In this document: positions 38,151 through 46,542 of the stretch, piece after piece
Layout: each line of letters begins with the position of its first letter
Position numbering within the stretch: position 1 is the first letter of the stretch
DNA from: CAKZNE01 sp963976435
GTDB lineage: Bacteria > Bacteroidota > Bacteroidia > Flavobacteriales > Schleiferiaceae
Assembly: GCA_963976435.1 (NCBI GenBank)
Contig: CAXBKQ010000007.1
Location: 80,535-144,534, forward strand
Direction: 5' to 3'
DNA length: 64,000 nt
The notes under the pieces: generated by a model
The model's input: the letters and a program-made list of their open reading frames with translations, nothing else
The model's database searches: none
What the model was told of the DNA's origin: nothing
Program-made: the position numbers and the translations under genes

Positions 38151-40253
38151 TTAAGCTGTTTGTCCTTTAACTTTTGCAATAATTTCATCAGCTACATTTC
38201 TTGGAGCCTCATCATAATGTGAGAATTCCATAGTTGAAGTAGCACGTCCAGAGGACATAGTTCTTAAGGCAGTAACATATCCAAACATCTCAGACAATGG
38301 CACTTTTGCCTTGATAACCTTCGATCCTGATCTATCACCCATTCCTTCCATCACACCTCTTCTGCGGTTCAAATCACCAACGATATCACCCATATTTTCT
38401 TCTGGAGTTAATACTTCCAATTTCATAATAGGCTCTAACAATACTGGTGATGCTTTTGGCAAGGCTTCTCTATAAGCCATTTTTGCTGCCAATTCAAATG
38501 AAAGTTGATCCGAATCCACCGCGTGGAAAGATCCATCACTTAAAGTAACCTTCATACTATCCATTGGGAAACCTGCTAAAACACCGTTTAACATGGCATC
38601 CTTAAATCCTTTTTCTACAGAAGGAATAAATTCTTTAGGGATGTTACCACCCTTAATTACATTTAAAAATTCTAAACCACCTTCTTCAGAGTCGTTAGCT
38701 TCAATCTTTACTACGATATCTGCAAATTTACCACGACCACCAGATTGCTTTTTGTAAACCTCACGGTGATCAACAGAACCAGTAATTGTTTCTTTATAAG
38801 AAACCTGAGGAGCACCTTGGTTTACCTCAACTTTAAATTCTCTCCTTAAACGATCAACAATAATATCCAAGTGAAGCTCACCCATACCGCTTACTACGGT
38901 TTGACCTGTTTCTTCGTCTGTTCTTACTTGGAAAGTTGGATCTTCTTCAGCTAATTTTCCTAGAGCAATTCCCAATTTATCAACATCTGCTTGAGTTTTA
39001 GGCTCAATAGCAATACCGATTACTGGATCAGGAAAATCCATGGATTCCAATACGATAGGACTACCTTCTGAACAAAGAGTATCTCCTGTTTTAATATCTT
39101 TAAAACCCACCAAAGCAGCAATATCACCAGCATCTAAGCTATCGATCTGATTTTGCTTATTAGCATGCATTTGGAAAATTCTTGAAATTCTTTCTTTCTT
39201 TCCAGTTCTACTGTTATGAACATAAGATCCAGAATCTAATTTTCCAGAATAAGCTCTTGTAAAACACAACCTTCCTACAAATGGGTCTGTTGCAATTTTA
39301 AATGCCAATGCTGCAAATGGCTCATCAACATCTGGCTTTCTTAACTCTTCCTCTTCAGTTCTAGGGTTAGTTCCAGAAATGGCTTCAACATCCATTGGAG
39401 AAGGTAAAATTTCCATTACCATATCCAACATTGCTTGAACACCTTTGTTTTTAAATGCAGAACCACACATCATTGGAATAACTTTTCCAGCAATAGTAGC
39501 CTCTCTTAAAGCATCCAAAATTTCTCTTTCAGTAAGAGATTCAGGATCCTCAAAATATTTTTCCATCAATGTATCATTGAACTCAGCAACTGCTTCTAAC
39601 AATTGTTCGCGATACATTTCTGCTTCTTCACGTACATCCTCAGGAATATCAATTTCCTGAAAAGTCATTCCCATATCGTCTTCATTCCAAACGATTCCAC
39701 GGAAATTAATCAAATCAACTACACCTTTAAAATCCGCTTCAGAACCAATAGGAATTTGAAGTGGTAAAGCGTGGCTGCCTAACATTGTTTTTACCTGAGT
39801 ACAAACATTTAGGAAATCTGCTCCTTGACGATCCATTTTGTTTACAAAACCGATTCTTGGAACATTGTAATTATCTGCTAATCTCCAGTTCGTTTCAGAT
39901 TGTGGCTCAACACCGTCAACTGCACTAAATAAGAAAACCAAACCGTCTAATACACGAAGTGATCTATTCACCTCAACTGTAAAATCAACGTGTCCTGGAG
40001 TATCAATAATATTCACATGGTATTTCTGATCTCTGTACATCCAATCAAGAGTTGTAGCAGCAGAAGTAATAGTGATACCTCTTTCCTGCTCTTGCTCCAT
40101 CCAGTCCATTGTAGCAGCACCATCGTGTACCTCTCCAATTTTATGACTTACACCACCATAGTAAAGGATACGTTCGGTAGTTGTGGTTTTACCTGCATCA
40201 ATATGAGCAGCAATACCTATGTTTCTCGTGAATTTTAAATCTCTTTTTGCCAT
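38151..40253 (-). CDS. fusA: Elongation factor G
   Basis: EF-G is the translocation GTPase. The 700-residue protein has the G1 loop A-H-I-D-A-G-K-T (16-23), switch II D-T-P-G-H-V-D-F, N-K-M-D and the five-domain layout. The end with Y-V-T-A-L-R-T-M-S-S-G-R-A is domain V. Length is that of canonical EF-G. It lies between rpsG (24 nt) and rpsJ (11 nt), the classical str order without tuf. Confidence 0.98.
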   Translation of the reverse strand: MAKRDLKFTRNIGIAAHIDAGKTTTTERILYYGGVSHKIGEVHDGAATMDWMEQEQERGITITSAATTLDWMYRDQKYHVNIIDTPGHVDFTVEVNRSLRVLDGLVFLFSAVDGVEPQSETNWRLADNYNVPRIGFVNKMDRQGADFLNVCTQVKTMLGSHALPLQIPIGSEADFKGVVDLINFRGIVWNEDDMGMTFQEIDIPEDVREEAEMYREQLLEAVAEFNDTLMEKYFEDPESLTEREILDALREATIAGKVIPMMCGSAFKNKGVQAMLDMVMEILPSPMDVEAISGTNPRTEEEELRKPDVDEPFAALAFKIATDPFVGRLCFTRAYSGKLDSGSYVHNSRTGKKERISRIFQMHANKQNQIDSLDAGDIAALVGFKDIKTGDTLCSEGSPIVLESMDFPDPVIGIAIEPKTQADVDKLGIALGKLAEEDPTFQVRTDEETGQTVVSGMGELHLDIIVDRLRREFKVEVNQGAPQVSYKETITGSVDHREVYKKQSGGRGKFADIVVKIEANDSEEGGLEFLNVIKGGNIPKEFIPSVEKGFKDAMLNGVLAGFPMDSMKVTLSDGSFHAVDSDQLSFELAAKMAYREALPKASPVLLEPIMKLEVLTPEENMGDIVGDLNRRRGVMEGMGDRSGSKVIKAKVPLSEMFGYVTALRTMSSGRATSTMEFSHYDEAPRNVADEIIAKVKGQTA

Positions 40254-40277
40254 TTTTATTCTTAGCTATTAGCTTAA

Positions 40278-40748
40278 TTAGAATTTGAAAAATGAAAATG
40301 CTTTGTTTGCCTCTGCCATTTTGTGAACATCCATTCTCTTCTTCACTGCAGCTCCTTCTTCTTTGGAGGCAGCAAGAATCTCAGCAGCTAATCTAGCAGC
40401 CATGGATTTTTCATTACGCTTTCTAGCATAAGAAATCAACCACTTCATAGATACAGATACTTTACGGTCTGGACGGATAGGCACAGGAACCTGAAAAGTG
40501 GATCCACCTACTCTACGGCTTCTTACTTCTACATGTGGCATAACATTGTTTAATGCCTCTTTCCATAACTCTAAGCCGTTACCTTCTTCAGTCTTTTGAG
40601 AAACAATATCAATTGCTTCATAAAAAACAGCATAGGCAACACTTTTCTTACCACTATACATTAGGTTGTTTACAAAACGAGTAACCAAGGTATCATTGAA
40701 TCTTGGATCTGGTAAAAGTGGTCTTTTTTTAGCTCTGGTCTTTCTCAT
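40278..40748 (-). CDS. rpsG: 30S ribosomal protein S7
   Basis: S7 nucleates assembly of the 30S head and lines the E site. The 156-residue protein has P-D-P-R-F-N-D-T-L-V-T-R-F-V-N-N-L-M, V-E-V-R-S-R-R-V-G-G-S-T-F-Q-V-P-V and the end A-F-S-F-F-K-F. In E. coli S7 represses the str operon at the S12-S7 gap; here that gap is only 18 nt, so there is little room for the same structure. fusA follows. Confidence 0.98.
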   Translation of the reverse strand: MRKTRAKKRPLLPDPRFNDTLVTRFVNNLMYSGKKSVAYAVFYEAIDIVSQKTEEGNGLELWKEALNNVMPHVEVRSRRVGGSTFQVPVPIRPDRKVSVSMKWLISYARKRNEKSMAARLAAEILAASKEEGAAVKKRMDVHKMAEANKAFSFFKF

Positions 40749-40766
40749 CGCTTATCTCGAGTATTA

Positions 40767-41147
40767 TTACTTTTTATCTTTTGGTTTCTTAGCACCATAT
40801 TTTGATCTACGCTGCATACGTCCACTCACACCTTGAGTATCTAAAGCACCTCTTACGATGTGATATCTAACTCCCGGTAAATCCTTTACTCTACCACCTC
40901 TTACAAGTACAATACTGTGCTCCTGTAAGTTGTGACCTTCTCCTGGAATGTATGCATTCACCTCATTCCCATTTGTTAACCTTACCCTAGCTACCTTACG
41001 CATTGCAGAGTTTGGTTTCTTTGGAGTAGTAGTGTAAACACGTGTGCACACCCCTCTTCTTTGTGGTGATGATTGTAAAGCTGCAGACTTGCTCTTTTTA
41101 GTGGTCTGCACCCTTCCTTTTCGTACTAATTGCTGTATCGTTGGCAT
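40767..41147 (-). CDS. rpsL: 30S ribosomal protein S12
   Basis: S12 controls decoding accuracy. The 126-residue protein has T-T-T-P-K-K-P-N-S-A-M-R-K (the streptomycin-sensitivity loop with its Lys intact) and G-G-R-V-K-D-L-P-G-V-R-Y-H with the Asp that RimO methylthiolates in other bacteria. It is the first gene of the 16-kb ribosomal run and is preceded by the strong promoter at 41204-41233. Confidence 0.98.
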   Translation of the reverse strand: MPTIQQLVRKGRVQTTKKSKSAALQSSPQRRGVCTRVYTTTPKKPNSAMRKVARVRLTNGNEVNAYIPGEGHNLQEHSIVLVRGGRVKDLPGVRYHIVRGALDTQGVSGRMQRRSKYGAKKPKDKK

Positions 41148-41203
41148 ATACTGTTTAATCTAAGCTGTTAAAAATCAACAGATACCCTATTTTTAGGGGA
41201 CTG

Positions 41204-41233
41204 CAAATGTATAACTATTTCTTATTCTGACAA
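41204..41233 (-). promoter_or_regulatory. Promoter of the str-S10-spc-alpha run
   Basis: On the minus strand TTG (41233-41231), a 19-nt spacer and TACATTTG (41211-41204) give a full Bacteroidota consensus promoter, 57 nt before the rpsL ATG. The leader contains a small hairpin, CCCTA/TAGGG, at about 41185-41198. No other strong promoter was seen down to rplQ. Confidence 0.8.
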
Positions 41234-41445
41234 GAGGGTGTAAAAAAATAATTTTAAAGAAGTTTAAAATACTTTCTAACTATATGTAAAACTGAACTTT
41301 AAGTATTTCTAAACCGAGGAAAATTTTTCCTTGCTAACACAAATTTTAGATCCCTTCATTTTGAATTTGCAAACATCCAACATTTAAGGAGAAATTGCAG
41401 TTTTAATTTACATTTCTCCCTTTTTATTAAAAGCTTTTAACATGG
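41234..41445. other. Divergent intergenic region between rpsL and pcrA
   Basis: This non-coding stretch is very A/T-rich. It holds a 13-bp palindrome GGAAAATTTTTCC (41318-41330) and a terminator-like hairpin at 41388-41419. No open reading frame worth naming was seen. Confidence 0.6.
41388..41425 (+). terminator. Orphan terminator-like hairpin upstream of pcrA
   Basis: The arms GGAGAAAT (41388-41395) and ATTTCTCC (41412-41419) with a 16-nt loop are followed by CTTTTTATT. No annotated gene ends here on either strand, so it may end a short RNA, or be a chance fold. Confidence 0.35.
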
Positions 41446-41478
41446 TTTGCTACATACCTATATAAATAGGTATTTTGG
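41446..41478 (+). promoter_or_regulatory. Candidate pcrA promoter with palindrome in the spacer
   Basis: TTTG (41446-41449) and a -7-like TATTTTGG (41471-41478) are spaced 21 nt apart. The spacer is filled by a perfect 8-bp inverted repeat, ATACCTAT (41454-41461) / ATAGGTAT (41466-41473), with loop ATAA, which could be an operator. Confidence 0.45.
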
Positions 41479-41498
41479 CGCCTCAATTTTTTTATTGC

Positions 41499-43799
41499 GT
41501 GCAAGAAATTCTCAATACTCTAAATCCAGCCCAAAGGGAGGCAGTGGAAGCAACCGAAGGTCCTGTTATGGTTATTGCCGGTGCAGGATCCGGAAAAACT
41601 CGTGTTTTAACCTATAGAATTGCCTACCTCATGCAGGCGAAAGGTATAGACCCTTTTAATATTCTTTCCCTAACCTTCACCAATAAGGCGGCAAGAGAAA
41701 TGAAGGAAAGAATCGGGAGCATTGTAGGTCCTTCAGAGGCTAAGAACCTATGGATGGGAACTTTTCATAGTGTCTTCTCTAGGATTCTTAGAGTAGAAAG
41801 TGAAAAGTTGGGCTATCCCTCCAACTTCACCATTTATGATATGGAAGATCAAGGAAAGGTGATCTCAGCCATTATAAAGGAATTACAATTGGATAAGGAA
41901 ATTTATAAGCCGCGTAGCGTTGCCAGAAGGATTTCGGCCTTAAAAAACGGATTAATTGGACCAACGGAATATCTAAACAGCCCCGAATTAAAAGAGCAAG
42001 ACAATGCGGCCAGAATGCCACAGATGGGTGATATCTATAAAGCATATGCGGAAAAATGCTTTCGATCCGGTGCCATGGACTTTGACGATTTATTAGTAAA
42101 CACCTATATCCTCCTTCGAAAATTTCCAGATGTTCTTCATAAATATCAGGATAGATTTAGATATATAATGGTTGATGAGTACCAAGATACTAACCATGCT
42201 CAATATCTAATTGTAAAGGCATTGGCCAATCGACATGGAAATATTTGTGTGGTTGGTGATGATGCGCAAAGTATTTACGCCTTTAGAGGTGCCAATATTC
42301 GAAATATTCTAAACTACCAAAGGGACTATGATGATGTAAAAGTTTTTAAACTGGAACAAAATTATAGATCTACAAAAAATATTGTCGGTGCTGCAAATAG
42401 TCTTATTCAAAAAAATAAAGACCAATTACATAAAGAAGTATGGACAAGCAATATTGATGGAGAACCTATAGCCGTTCACAAAACCATTAGCGACAATGAT
42501 GAAGCCGCCTATGTAGCAAGAATCATTTTTGAAAAACAAATGTCGGATCATCTGGCAAATAAGGAATTTGCAGTTTTATACAGAACTAATTCTCAATCTA
42601 GAGCCATAGAAGATGCCCTAAGAAGAAAAAACATTGCTTATAGAATTTATGGTGGGCTTTCCTTTTATCAAAGAAAGGAAGTGAAAGATGTTTTAGCCTA
42701 TTTCCGATTGACCATCAACTCCAAAGATGAACAAGCTTTTAGAAGGGTGGTAAATTATCCTAAAAGAGGAATTGGAGATACCACCATTGAAAAACTTACC
42801 GTAGCGGCAAATCAGGAAGGAATAAGTATTTGGGAAGTATGCGAAAGATTGCCTTTTCTAAATATAAATCTGAACAGACCCACTCAAGCTAAGCTTCAAG
42901 ATTTTGTAACCAAAATTAGCAGCTATAAGGCGATGAATGAGAATGCTGACGCTTTTGAAATTGCTGCTCATATTGCAAAATCATCAGGATTGGTAAGGGA
43001 ACTAACAGAAGATAAAACTCCTGAAGGAGTAAGTAAATATGAAAATATTCAAGAACTCTTAAATTCGGTTAAAGAATTTACCGAAGATCAAAGGGAAATA
43101 GAAAATGGGGATATGAGTCTTGGAAAATTCATGGAGGATGTTGCCCTGCTTACGGACTCTGATAAAGATGACCCAAAAAATAGTGATACGGTTTCCTTGA
43201 TGACAGTCCACCAGGCCAAAGGATTAGAATACCCAGTAGTTTTTGTTGTTGGGCTGGAAGAAAGTCTATTCCCATCCATGATGGCCATGAATAGCAGAGC
43301 AGATCTTGAAGAAGAAAGGAGGCTTTTTTATGTAGCTATTACAAGAGCTGAAAAGGAGGCCTATCTTACACATTCTCAAATGAGGTATAGGTGGGGAAAA
43401 CTAGTAGATTGCGAACCCAGTAGATTTTTGGAAGAAATCGACTCCAAGTTTTTGGATGTCCATATTCCTGAGATGAGTCCGTTTAGTGGACCTCCGGAAA
43501 TGAACTCCACAATTCGAAGAAGACCAGCAAGTCCGCAACGAAGACCGCAAAAAAGAGAACAATTTGTAAATCGTCCACCCAAGAATTTGAAAAAGGTGGA
43601 TGCAAGCACTAGCTTTGAAGGAAATTTTGAATCACTAACAGATGTATCTGTAGGTGAAAGAGTAAAACATCAAAGGTTTGGATTTGGTGAAATCAAAGAA
43701 ATTGAAGGAAGTGGTCCGAATAAAAAAGCATTAATAAATTTCGACAATGCAGGTGAAAAGAAATTATTGTTGAAATTTGCGAAGCTTGAAAAGATATAA
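41499..43799 (+). CDS. pcrA: UvrD/PcrA-type superfamily 1 DNA helicase
   Basis: This ATP-dependent 3'-5' DNA helicase acts in excision repair and replication-fork upkeep. The start is taken as GTG 41499 (V-Q-E-I-L-N-T-L-N-P-A-Q-R-E-A-V, 766 residues), which fits the family; a TTG eight codons upstream would place the start inside the promoter. Seen: the Q motif, A-G-A-G-S-G-K-T, T-F-T-N-K-A-A-R-E-M, the V-D-E-Y-Q-D-T box, Q-N-Y-R-S-T and V-S-L-M-T-V-H-Q-A-K-G-L-E. The C-terminus has the Tudor-like V-K-H-Q-R-F-G-F-G-E domain of PcrA/UvrD. It heads a four-gene unit with DUF4290, murA and a TlpA-like gene. Confidence 0.95.
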   Translation: MQEILNTLNPAQREAVEATEGPVMVIAGAGSGKTRVLTYRIAYLMQAKGIDPFNILSLTFTNKAAREMKERIGSIVGPSEAKNLWMGTFHSVFSRILRVESEKLGYPSNFTIYDMEDQGKVISAIIKELQLDKEIYKPRSVARRISALKNGLIGPTEYLNSPELKEQDNAARMPQMGDIYKAYAEKCFRSGAMDFDDLLVNTYILLRKFPDVLHKYQDRFRYIMVDEYQDTNHAQYLIVKALANRHGNICVVGDDAQSIYAFRGANIRNILNYQRDYDDVKVFKLEQNYRSTKNIVGAANSLIQKNKDQLHKEVWTSNIDGEPIAVHKTISDNDEAAYVARIIFEKQMSDHLANKEFAVLYRTNSQSRAIEDALRRKNIAYRIYGGLSFYQRKEVKDVLAYFRLTINSKDEQAFRRVVNYPKRGIGDTTIEKLTVAANQEGISIWEVCERLPFLNINLNRPTQAKLQDFVTKISSYKAMNENADAFEIAAHIAKSSGLVRELTEDKTPEGVSKYENIQELLNSVKEFTEDQREIENGDMSLGKFMEDVALLTDSDKDDPKNSDTVSLMTVHQAKGLEYPVVFVVGLEESLFPSMMAMNSRADLEEERRLFYVAITRAEKEAYLTHSQMRYRWGKLVDCEPSRFLEEIDSKFLDVHIPEMSPFSGPPEMNSTIRRRPASPQRRPQKREQFVNRPPKNLKKVDASTSFEGNFESLTDVSVGERVKHQRFGFGEIKEIEGSGPNKKALINFDNAGEKKLLLKFAKLEKI

Positions 43800-43809
43800 T
43801 TGAACGAAG

Positions 43810-44442
43810 ATGGAATACAATACTAGCCAACCAAGGCTAATCATACCCGAATATGGAAGAAATGTTCAAAAAATGGTGGACTACCTGTCAACTATAGAGA
43901 ATAGGGAAGAAAGAAACTTACAAACTCAAAATCTAATTGAAATAATAGGTAATCTAAATCCTCAGATCCGAGATGTTCCCGATTTTAAACATAAATTATG
44001 GGATCACCTTTTTATAATGTCTGATTTTAAATTAGATGTGGACTCCCCTTACCCTGTTCCTGTTCCAGAAACACTTACCGAAAAACCTGCCCATGTTGAT
44101 TATCCAGCGAAAAGCGCAAGGTTTCGCCATTATGGAAATGTACTTAAAGACATGGTTAAGCATTGTATGACACTAGAAGATGGTGAATACAAAGATCGAC
44201 TAGTAAATGCGGTAGCCAATCACATGAAAAAAACCTACTTGATCTGGAATAAGGATACAGTAGAAAATGAGGTGATTTTAAAGGAAATTGGAAAATTATC
44301 TGATGGAAAGCTAGACTTGAGTAAAGTGGTTCTCCTAGAACAAAAAGAACTAACAAGAAGTCAAAACTCATCCAATAAAAGAAATAATTCCCGTTCTAAC
44401 AGGAATAATAGCAAAAGGAAGAAGTTCAAATCCAACAAATAA
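43810..44442 (+). CDS. DUF4290 protein with basic C-terminal tail
   Basis: This 210-residue cytosolic protein of the Bacteroidota-specific DUF4290 family has an N-terminal conserved core: P-E-Y-G-R-N-V-Q-K-M-V-D-Y, G-N-L-N-P-Q, K-L-W-D-H-L and Y-P-V-P-V-P. The last about 27 residues are almost only Ser, Asn, Arg and Lys. The tail looks RNA-binding or disordered; this is inference. The function is unknown. It sits 10 nt after pcrA and 12 nt before murA; a DUF4290-murA pair is common in this phylum, so a link to envelope synthesis is possible. Confidence 0.8.
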   Translation: MEYNTSQPRLIIPEYGRNVQKMVDYLSTIENREERNLQTQNLIEIIGNLNPQIRDVPDFKHKLWDHLFIMSDFKLDVDSPYPVPVPETLTEKPAHVDYPAKSARFRHYGNVLKDMVKHCMTLEDGEYKDRLVNAVANHMKKTYLIWNKDTVENEVILKEIGKLSDGKLDLSKVVLLEQKELTRSQNSSNKRNNSRSNRNNSKRKKFKSNK

Positions 44443-44454
44443 AAAAAATCCATA

Positions 44455-45762
44455 TTGGGAACTTTTCAAATTAAAGGAGGTAAAAAACTAAATGGCGAAA
44501 TCACACCTCAAGGCGCCAAAAACGAAGCTCTACAAGTAATTTGTGCTGTACTTTTAACAGCAGAAAAAGTTACCATCGACAATATCCCAGATATCGTAGA
44601 TGTAAATAAACTTATTGATATTCTTGCCGACTTAGGTGTAAATATTCGCAAAAACAGCAAAGGCAGTTATACCTTCCAAGCAGACAATATTGATCTTGAT
44701 TATTTAAGTTCTGATATTTTCAAAGTGAAAGGTGCATCATTAAGAGGGTCGGTAATGATGGTGGGTCCACTTTTGGCAAGATTTGGAAAGGGCTATATCC
44801 CAAAACCTGGTGGCGATAAAATTGGACGTCGAAGATTAGATACCCACTTTACGGGATTTGAAAATCTTGGCGCTACATTTAAATATAGTTCAGATGAAGC
44901 CTTTTACGGTGTTGAAGCCAAAAAGCTGAAAGGCGCTTATATGCTCCTTGATGAAGCTTCAGTTACAGGAACCGCCAATATTGTTATGGCCGCGAGTTTA
45001 GCTGAAGGCACAACTACCATCTATAATGCGGCTTGTGAACCTTATTTACAGCAGCTTTGTGAAATGATAAATAGCATGGGTGGTAAAATATCCGGCATCG
45101 GTTCCAACCTTTTGCATATTGAAGGCGTTAAGAAATTAGGTGGATGCCAACATAGGGTGTTACCTGATATGATTGAAATTGGTTCTTGGATAGGACTAGC
45201 TGCTATGACTGGCTCCGACATTACCATTAAAAATACACGTTACGACAAACTTGGCGTAATCCCAAGTGTATTTAAAAAAATGGGAATTAAATTGGAAAGA
45301 AAGGGTGATGATATCCATGTTCCAGCTCAGGATAGCTATGAAATTGAAAGCTTTATTGATGGCTCAATACAAACTATTTCGGATGCTCCTTGGCCTGGCT
45401 TTACACCCGACCTTTTGAGTATTGCTTTAGTCGTTTGCACACAAGCTAGAGGTAGTGTATTGATACATCAAAAAATGTTTGAAAGCAGATTGTTTTTTGT
45501 GGATAAGCTAATAGATATGGGAGCAAAGATTATACTTTGTGATCCTCATAGAGCAACTGTAATCGGACTAGATAAAAAAACACCTCTCAGGGCATCTACC
45601 ATGATTAGCCCAGACATTAGAGCAGGAATATCGCTGCTAATTGCAGCACTAAGTGCCGATGGATTAAGCGTAATCCACAATATAGAACAGATTGATCGAG
45701 GATATGAAAATATCGACGAAAGGTTGAGAGCTATTGGCGCGGAAATAACTAGATTAGATTAA
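44455..45762 (+). CDS. murA: UDP-N-acetylglucosamine 1-carboxyvinyltransferase with Asp for catalytic Cys
   Basis: MurA transfers enolpyruvate from PEP to UDP-GlcNAc, the first committed step of peptidoglycan synthesis. The start is TTG 44455 (M-G-T-F-Q-I-K-G-G); no ATG nearby fits the family N-terminus. The 435-residue enzyme has P-Q-G-A-K-N-E-A-L and the active-site loop K-P-G-G-D-K-I-G-R-R. The position of the catalytic Cys115 of E. coli is Asp121. MurA enzymes with Asp here (Mycobacterium, Chlamydia) are active but resist fosfomycin. It lies 12 nt after the DUF4290 gene and 15 nt before the TlpA-like gene. Confidence 0.95.
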   Translation: MGTFQIKGGKKLNGEITPQGAKNEALQVICAVLLTAEKVTIDNIPDIVDVNKLIDILADLGVNIRKNSKGSYTFQADNIDLDYLSSDIFKVKGASLRGSVMMVGPLLARFGKGYIPKPGGDKIGRRRLDTHFTGFENLGATFKYSSDEAFYGVEAKKLKGAYMLLDEASVTGTANIVMAASLAEGTTTIYNAACEPYLQQLCEMINSMGGKISGIGSNLLHIEGVKKLGGCQHRVLPDMIEIGSWIGLAAMTGSDITIKNTRYDKLGVIPSVFKKMGIKLERKGDDIHVPAQDSYEIESFIDGSIQTISDAPWPGFTPDLLSIALVVCTQARGSVLIHQKMFESRLFFVDKLIDMGAKIILCDPHRATVIGLDKKTPLRASTMISPDIRAGISLLIAALSADGLSVIHNIEQIDRGYENIDERLRAIGAEITRLD

Positions 45763-45777
45763 TTAAAATTTTGAAAA

Positions 45778-46383
45778 ATGAGATTATTTAAAAAACCTAC
45801 ATTCATATTCTTTCTAGCTGCTATTAGCTTTGCAGCATTGGGCTTTATATCTGATTATAGCATGGAGGATAATACTGCTTTGGAGGACAAAAACTATTTA
45901 AGCGAAAATTCATTAGAAAAACAAGATGCCCCAGTTGTGGGATTGGGAATAGGCAACAAAGCACCAGAAATCTCCATGAAAGACCCTGAGGGTAATATTA
46001 TTAATCTTAGCGACCTTAAAGGAAAAATTGTGCTTATTGATTTTTGGGCAAGTTGGTGTGGACCCTGTAGAATGGAAAATCCAAATGTGGTAAAAACATA
46101 TGCTACTTATAAAGACAAAAAATTCAAAGGTGGTAAAGGTTTTGAAATTTTCAGCGTTTCTCTCGATCAATCAAAATCAAGATGGCTAAAGGCCATTGAA
46201 AAAGATAAGCTCACTTGGGAAAATCATGTTAGCGACCTTAAAGGCTGGGGAAATACCGCGGCTCAAACCTATAGAATAACAGGAATCCCCGCTACTTATT
46301 TAATTGATGGTGACGGAATAATAATCCAAAAAAATCTTAGAGGCAGAACTCTGGAAAACACCCTTTCCAAGCTAGCCAAATAA
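45778..46383 (+). CDS. TlpA-like membrane-anchored thioredoxin
   Basis: This 201-residue protein has an N-terminal hydrophobic signal anchor (8-24) and a redoxin domain of the TlpA/ResA type. The redox motif is D-F-W-A-S-W-C-G-P-C-R (Cys94, Cys97), followed by a TlpA-like strand (V-S-L-D-Q-S) and the cis-Pro region T-G-I-P-A-T-Y-L-I-D. The family reduces or isomerises disulfides of periplasmic proteins or apocytochromes c. It ends the pcrA-DUF4290-murA unit, followed by a strong terminator. The partner is unknown. Confidence 0.9.
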   Translation: MRLFKKPTFIFFLAAISFAALGFISDYSMEDNTALEDKNYLSENSLEKQDAPVVGLGIGNKAPEISMKDPEGNIINLSDLKGKIVLIDFWASWCGPCRMENPNVVKTYATYKDKKFKGGKGFEIFSVSLDQSKSRWLKAIEKDKLTWENHVSDLKGWGNTAAQTYRITGIPATYLIDGDGIIIQKNLRGRTLENTLSKLAK

Positions 46384-46404
46384 AAATTAAATCTTAATAT
46401 TTAT

Positions 46405-46440
46405 AAGTAGCAACTGGTAGTTCAGTTGCTACTTTTTTTT
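46405..46440 (+). terminator. Rho-independent terminator of the pcrA-murA unit
   Basis: A 12-bp perfect stem AAGTAGCAACTG (46405-46416) / CAGTTGCTACTT (46423-46434) with a 6-nt loop is followed by a run of T. It lies 21 nt after the TlpA-like stop codon. Confidence 0.95.
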
Positions 46441-46447
46441 TGAACCT

Positions 46448-46498
46448 TGTCAAGAATTTAAAATTTTATGCCAGTTTGACACCATGCAAGAGATGGCA
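46448..46498 (+). promoter_or_regulatory. Cluster of TGnCA half-sites upstream of grpE
   Basis: TGTCA (46448-46452), TGCCA (46469-46473), TGACA (46477-46481) and TGGCA (46494-46498) occur within 51 bp in the 105-bp gap before grpE. The middle pair is TGCCA-GTT-TGACA. No TAnnTTTG box is present here. It could be a heat-shock control region, which is unproven. Confidence 0.35.
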
Positions 46499-46542
46499 AG
46501 GGTTTTGGAAGTAGGCTGGTCGTTGCAAATCGCAAAAAAGTA

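Noticed and set aside
24201..41147. A break, duplication or foreign gene inside the ribosomal cluster
   Set aside because: All genes are full-length and in canonical order; only tuf, adk and map are absent, which is ordinary in many genomes.
46514..46526. Possible sigma-54 -24/-12 promoter before grpE (GG ... TTGC)
   Set aside because: The GG and GC are separated by 9 nt; sigma-54 promoters need 10, and the rest of the consensus is poor.
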